In this document: positions 1 to 6,331 of the stretch, piece by piece | Position numbering within the stretch: the stretch's first letter is position 1 | How the letters are laid out: each line of letters begins with the position of its first letter | Source of the DNA: Anaerolineae bacterium | GTDB taxonomy: Bacteria; Chloroflexota; Anaerolineae; JADYZS01 | DNA length: 26,218 nt | Direction: 5' to 3' | Assembly (NCBI GenBank): GCA_020853075.1 | Contig: JADYZS010000264.1 | Span: 1-26,218, forward strand | Made by a program: the position numbers and the translations under genes | The notes under the pieces: generated by a model | Databases searched by the model: none | Told to the model about the DNA's origin: nothing | The model's input: only the letters and a program-made list of their open reading frames with translations

Positions 1-255
1 GGTGACATCGCCCGTGTTCTGGATCTCGTAACAGTATGTGACATCGGTGGCGCCGGATACCGTTATCGCCTGCATCGTAGCGCACGCTGCCGGATCGGTG
101 CCCACCGTCTTAGCAATTGTGATTAAGGGTCCCTGGTTGGGTGCATCGTGCTTCCTTTCGGCATGACCTGCCGATGCGGCAGCAACGGCAACGCACAGAA
201 ACACGAAGGACAGCGTTATTGAGAGGGAAACGGCTGACATCTTGATGGCTTTCAT
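1..255 (-). CDS. secreted protein with DUF11-like sequence, N-terminal part (runs off the left edge)
   Basis: Reading from an ATG at 255 leftwards gives 85 codons without a stop up to the window edge. The N-terminus (MKAIKMSAVSLSITLSFVFL, then CVAVAAASAGHA) is a clear Sec signal peptide with a likely cleavage after the ASAGHA stretch. The mature part contains TVGTDPAACATMQAI followed by VTYCYEIQNTGDVT. This resembles the repeated beta-sandwich units of DUF11-type extracellular proteins, where a 'TVGTDP..CA' segment precedes 'V.YCY...NTG'. A weak purine-rich ribosome site (AGAAGGG) precedes the ATG. The C-terminus and total length cannot be seen, so surface adhesin or S-layer-type roles are guesses. 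It is divergent from the hydrolase at 496. Confidence 0.72.
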   Translation of the reverse strand, partial: MKAIKMSAVSLSITLSFVFLCVAVAAASAGHAERKHDAPNQGPLITIAKTVGTDPAACATMQAITVSGATDVTYCYEIQNTGDVT

Positions 256-432
256 CGCCCTTCTTCCGGCTGAGGTTCTTAGACATCGGGCAAAACTCTG
301 GTTCTGACAAGATCATAAACCCTTGACAAAGCGTTTCGTTGCGTTTACGGTTCTCGCTAAGGGAGATCGGTGTCGTGTACTCTGTGAACCCCGCTTGGCC
401 CGAGTGTCCCTCCATCCAGACCTGAGAGCGCA

Positions 433-461
433 TTGGCGCGGATTGTGAAATGTTGTATGAT
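433..461 (+). promoter_or_regulatory. candidate sigma70-type promoter for the hydrolase at 496
   Basis: TTGGCG (433-438), 17-bp spacer, TATGAT (456-461). The start would be near 468, leaving a leader of about 28 nt before the ATG at 496. The -35 box matches the consensus at only four of six positions. A second possible plus-strand pair lies at 323-328 (TTGACA) and 346-351 (TACGGT). Confidence 0.4.
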
Positions 462-495
462 TGTGCCATATGATTCTACATAGAGAGGCGCGAAC

Positions 496-1905
496 ATGAA
501 CATCATCCTCGTCGTCTTTGACACCTTGCGCAAGGACTGCGTCGGGGTCTATGGCTCTCCCCCTTGGGGGAAGGTCCACACCCCCCACCTTGACGCTTTT
601 GCGCGCGAATCTCTCGTTATGACACAAACGTTCCCCGAATCCCTGCCGACTCTGCCGGCCCGCCGCGCCCTCTACACCGGCCAGCGGGTATATCCCTTCC
701 ACAATGCCAATTATCGCCTCAAGGGTGACTTCTTTGGCGCGGCAGGTTGGGGCCCGATCCCTGAAGAGCAGGCTACGCTGGCTGAAATTCTGCACGACGC
801 GGGTTACCGCACGGCCCTGGTTTCCGACCTCTACCACATGTTCAAACCATCCAAGAACTACTGGCGCGGGTTTGACGAATGGCTGTTTCTACGAGGTAAG
901 GAAACCGACCGTTACCGTTCCGGCCCGCGCCCTATCCAGGCCGAAATTGACTACTGGCTGCCCAAAGCATGGCAGAGCAAAAACGAGGTGGACTACATTG
1001 AGAAGAGCCTCATGAACGTGCGCGAGCGGACAAAGGAAGAAGAATATTTTGCCGCCCGCGTATTCAGAGAAGCAGCCCTCTGGCTGGAACAGAACCAGGA
1101 TGCGGAAAAATTCTTCCTCACCATAGAATCCTTTGATCCGCACGAGCCGTGGTTCGTGCCGTCTCATTATCGCAAGATGTATTCAGGTGAGGAAGTGGAG
1201 CAAGAGGTGGTCACCAGCAGGTACAATTACCTGACGGACGCAGATGCTGCCTATGTCCGGCGGGCTCAGGTCAATTATAGCGCGGCGGTCACCTTCTGTG
1301 ACCGTTGGCTCGGCCACTTCATGGAAAGCCTGCGCGTGCTTGGGCTTCTTGACAATACGATGGTTGTTTTCACCAGCGATCACGGCCACTGCCTGGGTGA
1401 AGGGAACTACATGGGAAAGTGGGGTTATCATGGAGTACCCGCCGTCATGGACCTCCCGTTGTTCATTCGCTTCCCCGGCGCGCAGCACGCGGGTATTACG
1501 AGCGATATCTTCGTGCAGTTCCATGACATCACCGCGGCCATCCTGGATGCGGTGGGCGTGCAACCTGCCGCGCCTATTGATGGCATATCGTTCCTACCGG
1601 CTGCGCTGGCGGGCCAACCGTGGCCTCGCAAGCACGTGACGGTAGGGTGGGGGACGACCCCTACCGTCATCACGGACCGCTGGTGGCTCAACTGCAAAAT
1701 GGACGGCACAGGCGCTCTGCTCTATGACCTGCGCGATACATACCCCTTCGCCCGGAGCGTCGCTCGCAAATACCCCGAAATGGTCAAGAGTCTCTTCGCC
1801 CTGGCGCAGGAAGACGCGCGGGGCGGCTTCCCCGACTGGCTCCTGGATCTGGCGAAGAGGCAAGCCGACGCTCCCGGTTGCAGCGATCTGGCCGCGCGCA
1901 AGTAG
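496..1905 (+). CDS. sulfatase-like hydrolase of the alkaline phosphatase superfamily, Thr at nucleophile position
   Basis: A 469-residue protein with the whole sulfatase-type fold signature. The N-terminal metal site is VVFDTLRKD (D9, D14). The active-site segment is PTLPARRALYTG (residues 51-62), followed by a SFDPHEPW segment (D214, H216) and a C-terminal TSDHGHCLGEG (D295, H296) with K308. In true sulfatases the nucleophile is Cys or Ser in C/S-x-P-S-R and is matured to formylglycine. Here the aligned residue is Thr52 (T-L-P-A-R), so classical formylglycine chemistry is unlikely. Thr is the nucleophile in related phosphodiesterases and phosphoglycerol transferases, so phosphoester or phosphonate cleavage is a reasonable alternative. 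No signal peptide is seen, so it is probably cytoplasmic. The start is supported by a GAGAGGCG-type ribosome site. It stands alone as a transcription unit. Confidence 0.88.
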   Translation: MNIILVVFDTLRKDCVGVYGSPPWGKVHTPHLDAFARESLVMTQTFPESLPTLPARRALYTGQRVYPFHNANYRLKGDFFGAAGWGPIPEEQATLAEILHDAGYRTALVSDLYHMFKPSKNYWRGFDEWLFLRGKETDRYRSGPRPIQAEIDYWLPKAWQSKNEVDYIEKSLMNVRERTKEEEYFAARVFREAALWLEQNQDAEKFFLTIESFDPHEPWFVPSHYRKMYSGEEVEQEVVTSRYNYLTDADAAYVRRAQVNYSAAVTFCDRWLGHFMESLRVLGLLDNTMVVFTSDHGHCLGEGNYMGKWGYHGVPAVMDLPLFIRFPGAQHAGITSDIFVQFHDITAAILDAVGVQPAAPIDGISFLPAALAGQPWPRKHVTVGWGTTPTVITDRWWLNCKMDGTGALLYDLRDTYPFARSVARKYPEMVKSLFALAQEDARGGFPDWLLDLAKRQADAPGCSDLAARK

Positions 1906-1957
1906 AACCTACGAATTGTAGGCGGTTCTCGCCGTAGTATCTCAGTCAATCCTGGAT

Positions 1958-1992
1958 AAAAACAGCCCCCGGAAGTGCAGCATCCGGGGGCT
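1958..1992 (-). terminator. intrinsic terminator of the Yip1-family gene
   Basis: Perfect 9-bp stem AGCCCCCGG (1964-1972) / CCGGGGGCT (1984-1992) with an 11-nt loop. On the minus strand it is followed by a run of five T (1958-1962 are A on the plus strand). It lies just after the stop at 2012. No T-run follows on the plus strand, so it does not clearly serve the hydrolase gene. Confidence 0.85.
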
Positions 1993-2011
1993 AATTCCGC
2001 GATGGCTTAAA

Positions 2012-2749
2012 TCAGCCTCCGCCCGGCATAAGGCTGCCGCCGATAAGGCCCGGCACCGCGCCCAGGGCCAACGTCAGAGCCGCGTACACCAGCGTCATGA
2101 AGAGGGCGCTGCCCTGCGACAACTGCCCTGCGGCCCGCAGCCCCGCATAGACCAGCAAATAGTGCCAGAGCGCAAAGAGATCGGCCTGAGAAAGAAGCAA
2201 GTAGGCCAGATCGCGCATGTCCTTCAGGTTATCGCCCGTGGCGACCAGAAAAGAGAGACCCTGATAGACGACCACCTTGCCCTCCATGAATACGTAGAGG
2301 GCTTGCACCAGGTCGCGCAGGCCGTAGGGGAGCCAAAGCCAGGGCGCCAGCGCGAGGGCTCGTCCGTAGCCCAGTTCGCCACCGGCCAGTAGGCTGGCGA
2401 AATAGAGGATGGCAGCGGCGATGATCCAGCCGACGAGGAGGCTCAACATTCCTAATACGATAGCCGTCCCTGCTATGAACGGCGGCGAACCGATGAACTG
2501 CAATTGCCCCTGAACCATCTGTGCTTGGTCCGCGGGCAAGGTGGCAAGTTGCGCCTGGAACTCCTTGGTTGCTTCCTGGGCGGCGAATGGCGCCCTGAGG
2601 ACGGCCAGGATAGACAGGGCGATGATCAGGAAGATAAGGGGGGGCAACCAGCGCCCGCGCGGATAGAGGGCGACCTGGGCCAGAGTGCGCTGGGGTTGGT
2701 CTATGATGCCGGGCAGGAGGGCCAAGGTGCTGCGTCGCGCTTCCGCCAT
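2012..2749 (-). CDS. Yip1-family multi-pass membrane protein
   Basis: About 245 residues from the ATG at 2749. The soluble N-terminus (MAEARRSTLALLPGIIDQPQ) is typical of bacterial Yip1-domain proteins, where an 'I..P..T' motif precedes the first membrane helix. About five hydrophobic segments follow: one at WLPPLIFLIIALSILAVL, two around the middle (FIAGTAIVLGMLSLLVGWII, then AAAILYFASLLAGG), one at DLFALWHYLLVYAGL and one near the C-terminus. The start at 2749 is preferred over a TTG start at 2779 because GGAGGT precedes the ATG and the predicted transcription start (about 2782) leaves no leader for the TTG. Cellular function is unknown; Yip1-domain proteins in bacteria are uncharacterised membrane proteins. 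Single-gene unit with its own promoter and terminator. Confidence 0.85.
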   Translation of the reverse strand: MAEARRSTLALLPGIIDQPQRTLAQVALYPRGRWLPPLIFLIIALSILAVLRAPFAAQEATKEFQAQLATLPADQAQMVQGQLQFIGSPPFIAGTAIVLGMLSLLVGWIIAAAILYFASLLAGGELGYGRALALAPWLWLPYGLRDLVQALYVFMEGKVVVYQGLSFLVATGDNLKDMRDLAYLLLSQADLFALWHYLLVYAGLRAAGQLSQGSALFMTLVYAALTLALGAVPGLIGGSLMPGGG

Positions 2750-2788
2750 CGCACCTCCATTTTGTGCCAGATTGAGCAAACGCCACAG

Positions 2789-2817
2789 ACTATACCATAG
2801 TGCCCCGGCCTTGTCAA
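2789..2817 (-). promoter_or_regulatory. sigma70-type promoter of the Yip1-family gene
   Basis: On the minus strand: TTGACA (2812-2817), exactly 17 bp, TATAGT (2789-2794). Near-consensus. The expected start is about 2782, giving a leader of about 32 nt to the ATG at 2749. Confidence 0.8.
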
Positions 2818-2894
2818 CGATGTGACTTGACTCACGCTAGATCTTACTTTCACGAGGCAATGCGTATTCGTGAGTCTTTGATGCGCGCACCCAC

Positions 2895-2923
2895 TTGACG
2901 CGGCCCCCCTTTCGTGCTACGCT
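2895..2923 (+). promoter_or_regulatory. sigma70-type promoter of the radical SAM gene
   Basis: TTGACG (2895-2900), 17-bp spacer, TACGCT (2918-2923). The expected start is near 2930, about 30 nt before the ATG at 2962. Together with the minus-strand promoter at 2789-2817 this forms a divergent promoter region. Confidence 0.65.
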
Positions 2924-2961
2924 ATGAACGGAGGCGCATTACGGCGCCGCGGAGGTGTGGT

Positions 2962-4035
2962 ATGGCAAGAGTTGCTACGGTAGAGCAGGATACATTGGCG
3001 CAGGTGCTGGATACGAAGGTGCGAGAGGGCGACCTCTACGAGCGGCTGGCAGATGGCGCGGTGCGCTGCTTCGCCTGCGGGCATCGCTGTCTCATCAAGG
3101 AAGGGCGGCGCGGCATCTGCCAGGTGCGCTATAACCGCGAAGGCAGGCTATACGTGCCGCGCGGCTACGCTGCCGCCATCCAGGTGGACCCTACCGAGAA
3201 AAAACCGTTCTTCCATTTCCTTCCCGGCTCGCTGGCATTAACGTTTGGGATGTTGGGCTGCGACTTCCACTGCGGCTATTGCCAGAACTGGCTTACTTCG
3301 CAGACGCTGCGCGACCCTGCTGCCGGCGTTGCGCCGGTGGACGTGGCGGCAGAAGAGATGGTGTATGCTGGCAAGCGCTACGGCGCGCGGCTCGTCGTCA
3401 GTTCCTACAACGAGCCGCTCATCACCGCGGAGTGGGCGGTGGAGGTTTTCAAGGTCGCGCGGGCGCAGGGACTGCACACCGCCTTTGTCTCCAACGGGAA
3501 CGGCACGCCGGAGGTGCTGGAATACCTGCGGCCCTGGACAGAGGGCTACAAGATTGACCTGAAGAGCATGAACGACCGTAACTACCGGGCCCTCGGCGGC
3601 GTCCTCCAACACGTCCTGGATACGATCAAGATGGTTTTCGCGCAAGGCTTCTGGGTGGAGGTCGTAACGCTCATCGTGCCGGGATTCAACGATTCCGAGG
3701 CGGAATTAAAAGAGGCGGCGAATTTCCTCGCGGGCATCTCTGCCGACATTCCCTGGCACGTGACCGCTTTCCACAAAGATTATAAGATGACCGGCCACGA
3801 TAACACCTCAACCCGCACTCTCATGCGGGCGGCTGAGATCGGCTACGAGGCAGGATTGCGCTACGTTTATGCCGGTAACCTGCCGGGCCGGACCAGGTCT
3901 TATGAAGATACCCGCTGTCCCGGCTGCGGACGAACCCTGATCCGTCGCTACGGCTTCCAGATTCTGGAGAACCGGATCGGCCCGCAAGGCCGCTGCCCGG
4001 ATTGCGCGACGGCCATCGCCGGGATATGGGCTTGA
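2962..4035 (+). CDS. amrS: AmmeMemoRadiSam system radical SAM enzyme
   Basis: 357 residues from the ATG at 2962, chosen because GGAGGTGTGGT directly precedes it. An upstream in-frame ATG at 2914 lies before the predicted start of transcription. A Cys-rich N-terminal segment (C36, C39, C43, C53; FACGHRC...GICQVR) precedes the radical SAM cluster motif CDFHCGYC (C100, C104, C107), then the TIM-barrel. The C-terminus carries two more CxxC pairs (CPGCGRT and RCPDCAT). This order is characteristic of the PflA-like enzyme of the AmmeMemoRadiSam group, which is usually found with Memo and AMMECR1-domain proteins. Neither partner is in this window. The family's substrate is not settled. A pyruvate-formate-lyase activase role is less likely given the extra N- and C-terminal Cys pairs and the absence of a glycyl radical enzyme nearby. 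Confidence 0.9.
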   Translation: MARVATVEQDTLAQVLDTKVREGDLYERLADGAVRCFACGHRCLIKEGRRGICQVRYNREGRLYVPRGYAAAIQVDPTEKKPFFHFLPGSLALTFGMLGCDFHCGYCQNWLTSQTLRDPAAGVAPVDVAAEEMVYAGKRYGARLVVSSYNEPLITAEWAVEVFKVARAQGLHTAFVSNGNGTPEVLEYLRPWTEGYKIDLKSMNDRNYRALGGVLQHVLDTIKMVFAQGFWVEVVTLIVPGFNDSEAELKEAANFLAGISADIPWHVTAFHKDYKMTGHDNTSTRTLMRAAEIGYEAGLRYVYAGNLPGRTRSYEDTRCPGCGRTLIRRYGFQILENRIGPQGRCPDCATAIAGIWA

Positions 4036-4044
4036 CCAAAGCCC

Positions 4045-4133
4045 GCCATCGGATGAAATCCGACGGCTACACTTGCTTGTCAAGCCCGCAGAGCGGGCTT
4101 CTTGACTGGTTGCCGTTGGTTTCCAACCAACGG
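4045..4133. repeat. family A dispersed palindromic element, copy 1 (reverse orientation)
   Basis: Three consecutive hairpins: 4045-4067 (TCGGAT/ATCCGA stem), 4082-4100 (AAGCCCGC/GCGGGCTT) and about 4112-4133 (CCGTTGGTT/AACCAACGG). The same three-hairpin arrangement recurs inverted at 14648-14734 and 15799-15887, with a short form at 23580-23642. It sits directly downstream of the radical SAM gene. Confidence 0.8.
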
Positions 4134-4198
4134 TACACTGAAACAAACAGAAACGCTATGAAGCAACCTTAAAATACACGAAGCCACCTTAAAAGAAG

Positions 4199-4240
4199 CG
4201 CCCGATCCGCGCACAACCGGCGTGGGACGGGCGTTTTTTT
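4199..4240 (+). terminator. intrinsic terminator downstream of the radical SAM gene
   Basis: A stem beginning CGCCCG (4199-4204) pairs with CGGGCG (about 4228-4233), extended by TCC-type and GCGC-type pairs, then seven T (4234-4240). It is flanked by CAACCTTAA-type copies on the left and TTAAGGTTG on the right that could lengthen the hairpin. Confidence 0.8.
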
Positions 4241-4483
4241 AAGGTTGTGTCACGAACGCCACAATATGCTGTGGTCTGGCAGAGGATGAGCCCCGTTTAT
4301 CGTGTGCCGATGAAGCCGCGTCGAGTCTGCCAGTCAGGGGTGAGGATACAGCGCGCAGAACAATACCCCTCGGCATTAATCCTCTAGGCCCAATATGTCG
4401 TAGTTCGCGCCGTCATCATCCCCTGTCTATTGTGGCCTGGATAGGGTTCAGGGGAGTGCAAAAAGGGCCTTTTCCTGACCCTA
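4241..4483. other. non-coding interval, nothing recognised except a short palindrome
   Basis: About 240 bp with no convincing reading frame or known element. The only symmetrical site is AAAAGGGCCTTTT (4461-4473), about 10 bp upstream of the -35 box of the RNA gene. Its position would suit a regulator-binding site, but this is unsupported otherwise. Confidence 0.4.
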
Positions 4484-4512
4484 TTGACATCAGAGTAAAT
4501 GTGTGGTATTGT
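4484..4512 (+). promoter_or_regulatory. sigma70-type promoter of the structured RNA gene
   Basis: TTGACA (4484-4489), 17-bp spacer, TATTGT (4507-4512). The predicted start is about 4517-4520, which coincides with the 5' strand of the RNA's closing helix. No start codon or ribosome site with a meaningful frame follows. Confidence 0.78.
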
Positions 4513-4516
4513 ATGG

Positions 4517-4746
4517 GTGCGCTCCGAGGAATAGGAAGGCTGATCTGAAGCAACCGACCCGGAACGAGGTCTTAGGGGAACAGCTACCGAGGGTAGTGTC
4601 TCGAAAGAGCCACGAGTGTGCGCAAGAGCGACGGCCCCACCAAGACGTCTCGAGACTCAAGTACGGGAGCAGGTACTCCGGAATGGCTGGACGGTTCCTC
4701 GGGGCCACTTTTTAGCCCCTTCACCCCGGCTCAGGCCGGGGTTTTT
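4517..4746 (+). ncRNA. freestanding structured small RNA of unassigned class
   Basis: About 190 nt of body plus a terminator, transcribed from its own promoter. The ends pair: CCGAGGA (4524-4530) with TCCTCGG (4696-4702), extended by GTG (4517-4519) with CAC (4706-4708). Inside, CGAG-GTCTT-A-GGGG (4565-4578) pairs with CCCC-ACC-AAGAC-GT-CTCG (4635-4652), enclosing a hairpin CTACC-GAG-GGTAG (4583-4595). A further hairpin, AGTAC/GTACT, lies at about 4660-4677. Paired ends and about 190-nt size recall 6S RNA, but the interior is branched rather than a rod with a bubble. I do not see the conserved cores of RNase P RNA, SRP RNA or tmRNA. It faces the end of hpt and no plus-strand gene follows, so it is not a leader or riboswitch for a neighbour. 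Presence of an RNA gene is well supported; its class is not. Confidence 0.7.
4723..4746 (+). terminator. intrinsic terminator of the structured RNA gene
   Basis: Stem ACCCCGGC (4723-4730) / GCCGGGGT (4735-4742) with loop TCAG, followed by TTTT. Strong canonical terminator on the plus strand. Confidence 0.88.
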
Positions 4747-4757
4747 GTTTCCCCCAA

Positions 4758-5345
4758 CTAACTCAAACTCAGCCCGCGCGGCGCACGTTGGGGAACCAAC
4801 TGCTCCTCTCGCAGCACGCCCACGTAGGGGAGGTGCCGGTAACGCTGCTGGTAGTCCAGCCCATATCCCACCAGGTATTGGTCAGGGACGTCAAACCCGG
4901 AGTAAGCCAGGGGGGTCTCAATAAGCCGCCGCTGGGGCCGGTTGAACAGGACGCAGACTTGCAGGCTCGCCGGTTCCCTGGCGCGCAGGTTGTGGAGCAG
5001 ATAACTGAGGGTCAGGCCGGTGTCTATCACGTCTTCCACAAAGATGACGTGCCGGCCGGCAATCGGTTGGTCCAGGTCTTTGGTCAGACGAACCGCGCCG
5101 TGCGCTCTTGCCGCCGGGCCGTAACTGGAAATGGCGATAAAGTCCACCGTCATCGGGATCGTGATGGCGCGCATCAGGTCGGCCATGAAGACGATGACGC
5201 TCTTGAGGACGCCGACGAGGTGCGGCTTCTTCCCGGCATAGTCTTTGGAGATGGCCGCTCCCAACTCGGCGATGCGCCGCTGCATCGTCTCCTCGCTGAA
5301 GAGGACGTGGCTGATGAGGTTTGGCAGGGGCGGCGCGTCAGGCAT
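4758..5345 (-). CDS. hpt: hypoxanthine phosphoribosyltransferase
   Basis: 195 residues, normal for the family, which salvages hypoxanthine and guanine to IMP and GMP with PRPP in the cytoplasm. The PRPP-binding loop is VIFVEDVIDTGLTL, with the acidic pair E104-D105 and D108. The upstream flexible-loop segment contains SSYG (residues 73-76), typical of 6-oxopurine transferases. VGVLKS (residues 44-49) provides the conserved PPi-binding loop. The ATG at 5345 overlaps the end of the preceding gene by 8 bp, so translation is likely coupled. It is the last gene of a group led by pruA and the kinase-like gene. Its 3' end faces the terminator of the small RNA. Confidence 0.93.
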   Translation of the reverse strand: MPDAPPLPNLISHVLFSEETMQRRIAELGAAISKDYAGKKPHLVGVLKSVIVFMADLMRAITIPMTVDFIAISSYGPAARAHGAVRLTKDLDQPIAGRHVIFVEDVIDTGLTLSYLLHNLRAREPASLQVCVLFNRPQRRLIETPLAYSGFDVPDQYLVGYGLDYQQRYRHLPYVGVLREEQLVPQRAPRGLSLS

Positions 5346-5736
5346 CGGTCAGCCCCTGGCTCTCGCGAGCGGTGTTATCCAGCACGGTTTGGCTCTCCGC
5401 CTCCAGGCCGTACTTCAGCATGAGACCGCGAATGTCCTTCCGCTTGAACAATTTGATGTGTACGTCCGGGTAAAGTTCGCGGAAGCGGCGCAACTTGCGA
5501 TTCTTCTTCGTGACCAGGTGCGGTTGCATCGTCGTCAACTCAATGTACAAGTCCTGATCCGGAAGATAGAAGTCAGGGCTGAAGGCTTCCGTCACGCGCC
5601 CCTCCGTGTCCCAGGCGAGGGGGAAGGTGCGTGGCTCGTATTGCCAGGCGATGCCGTAAAAGTCAAGGATGCGGGCAAACTCTGCCTCGGCGGGGTGGGA
5701 AAAGTGGGGAGATTGCTTTTCCGTCTCCACCGTCAT
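5338..5736 (-). CDS. small PD-(D/E)XK-nuclease-like protein
   Basis: 132 residues. The layout fits a compact restriction-endonuclease-like fold: an early Glu in HPAEAEFARILDFYGI (E19), then FSPDFYLPDQDLYIELT, giving D55 and E66-x-T68, then a basic stretch KKNRK (77-81) and a strand HIKLFKRKD. The usual Lys of the E-x-K motif is Thr68; nearby lysines could substitute. Similar proteins are named only as hypothetical, so nuclease activity is an inference from motif spacing. It overlaps the kinase-like gene by 4 bp (ATGA) and hpt by 8 bp, so the three genes are almost certainly cotranscribed. Confidence 0.75.
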   Translation of the reverse strand: MTVETEKQSPHFSHPAEAEFARILDFYGIAWQYEPRTFPLAWDTEGRVTEAFSPDFYLPDQDLYIELTTMQPHLVTKKNRKLRRFRELYPDVHIKLFKRKDIRGLMLKYGLEAESQTVLDNTARESQGLTDA

Positions 5737-6308
5737 ACTTGCCTATCCTTCATGCCAGCCTTTGCCGCTTGTAAGATGATATTCGCCGCGTCCTCCACGG
5801 TGAACTTCGCCATGTTGATGACGAGGTCGCAGCAGGCCGCGTCGTCGCGCTTCGTCCCGTGGATGGCCCGAAACATGCGGGTACGCACGTCGTCTGCCGC
5901 GCGGATGCGCGCCCGCGCCGCCTCTTCGCTGCAACGGTACGCCACCATCACCCGTTGCAGGCGCATGGCCTCGGGCGCGACGATGTGCACGTGGAGCACG
6001 TCGGGCCGGTCCTTCAGGATCACCTGCGCGTTGCGGCCCACAATCACCGCGTTCCCCGTGTTCGCGATCTCCTGCGCCAGTTTCGCCAATGCCTCGCGAT
6101 AGGCGCGGCGCGCCTCTCGGCTGGGCCGCACCTCCAGCAATCCCAGGTCGTCCAACGCCGCCAATGCCAATTCCGGCACACCAGCGCGGCGCGCCGCCTG
6201 GTTGATGAGGTCACGGCCCAGCAGGGGAGCCTTCAGTTTTTCGGCTACGGCTGCGGCGACGGCATTGCCGTTGCAGCCCAGTTGGCGTGAGATAGTCACC
6301 ACTGGCAT
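5733..6308 (-). CDS. cytidylate-kinase-like family protein
   Basis: 191 residues from the ATG at 6308, which has a perfect AAAGGAGG ribosome site at good spacing; an in-frame TTG at 6314 is disfavoured. The N-terminus PVVTISRQLGCNGNAVA is the P-loop region of the cytidylate-kinase-like family, with 'GCNGN' in place of the more usual GxGG(T/S). The middle has a GNAVIVGRNAQVIL segment and VLHVHIVAP, typical of the family's core strands. The family is related to CMP kinase, but most members have no known substrate. A housekeeping CMP kinase role is possible but not shown. It lies 23 bp downstream of pruA and overlaps the next gene by 4 bp. Confidence 0.82.
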   Translation of the reverse strand: MPVVTISRQLGCNGNAVAAAVAEKLKAPLLGRDLINQAARRAGVPELALAALDDLGLLEVRPSREARRAYREALAKLAQEIANTGNAVIVGRNAQVILKDRPDVLHVHIVAPEAMRLQRVMVAYRCSEEAARARIRAADDVRTRMFRAIHGTKRDDAACCDLVINMAKFTVEDAANIILQAAKAGMKDRQV

Positions 6309-6331
6309 CGCCAACCTCCTTTACTCACCTA

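Noticed and set aside
2750..2779. Upstream TTG start for the Yip1-family protein
   Set aside because: It nearly coincides with the predicted transcription start and lacks a ribosome site, whereas the ATG at 2749 has GGAGGT.
2962..4035. Activating enzyme for a glycyl-radical BMC enzyme
   Set aside because: The Cys layout matches the AmmeMemoRadiSam group, no glycyl radical enzyme is present, and the gene is 13 kb from the BMC locus on the other strand.
4517..4746. RNase P RNA, SRP RNA, tmRNA or a cis-acting riboswitch
   Set aside because: None of the conserved core motifs is seen, the RNA has its own terminator, and no plus-strand gene follows. 6S remains possible but the branched interior does not fit well.
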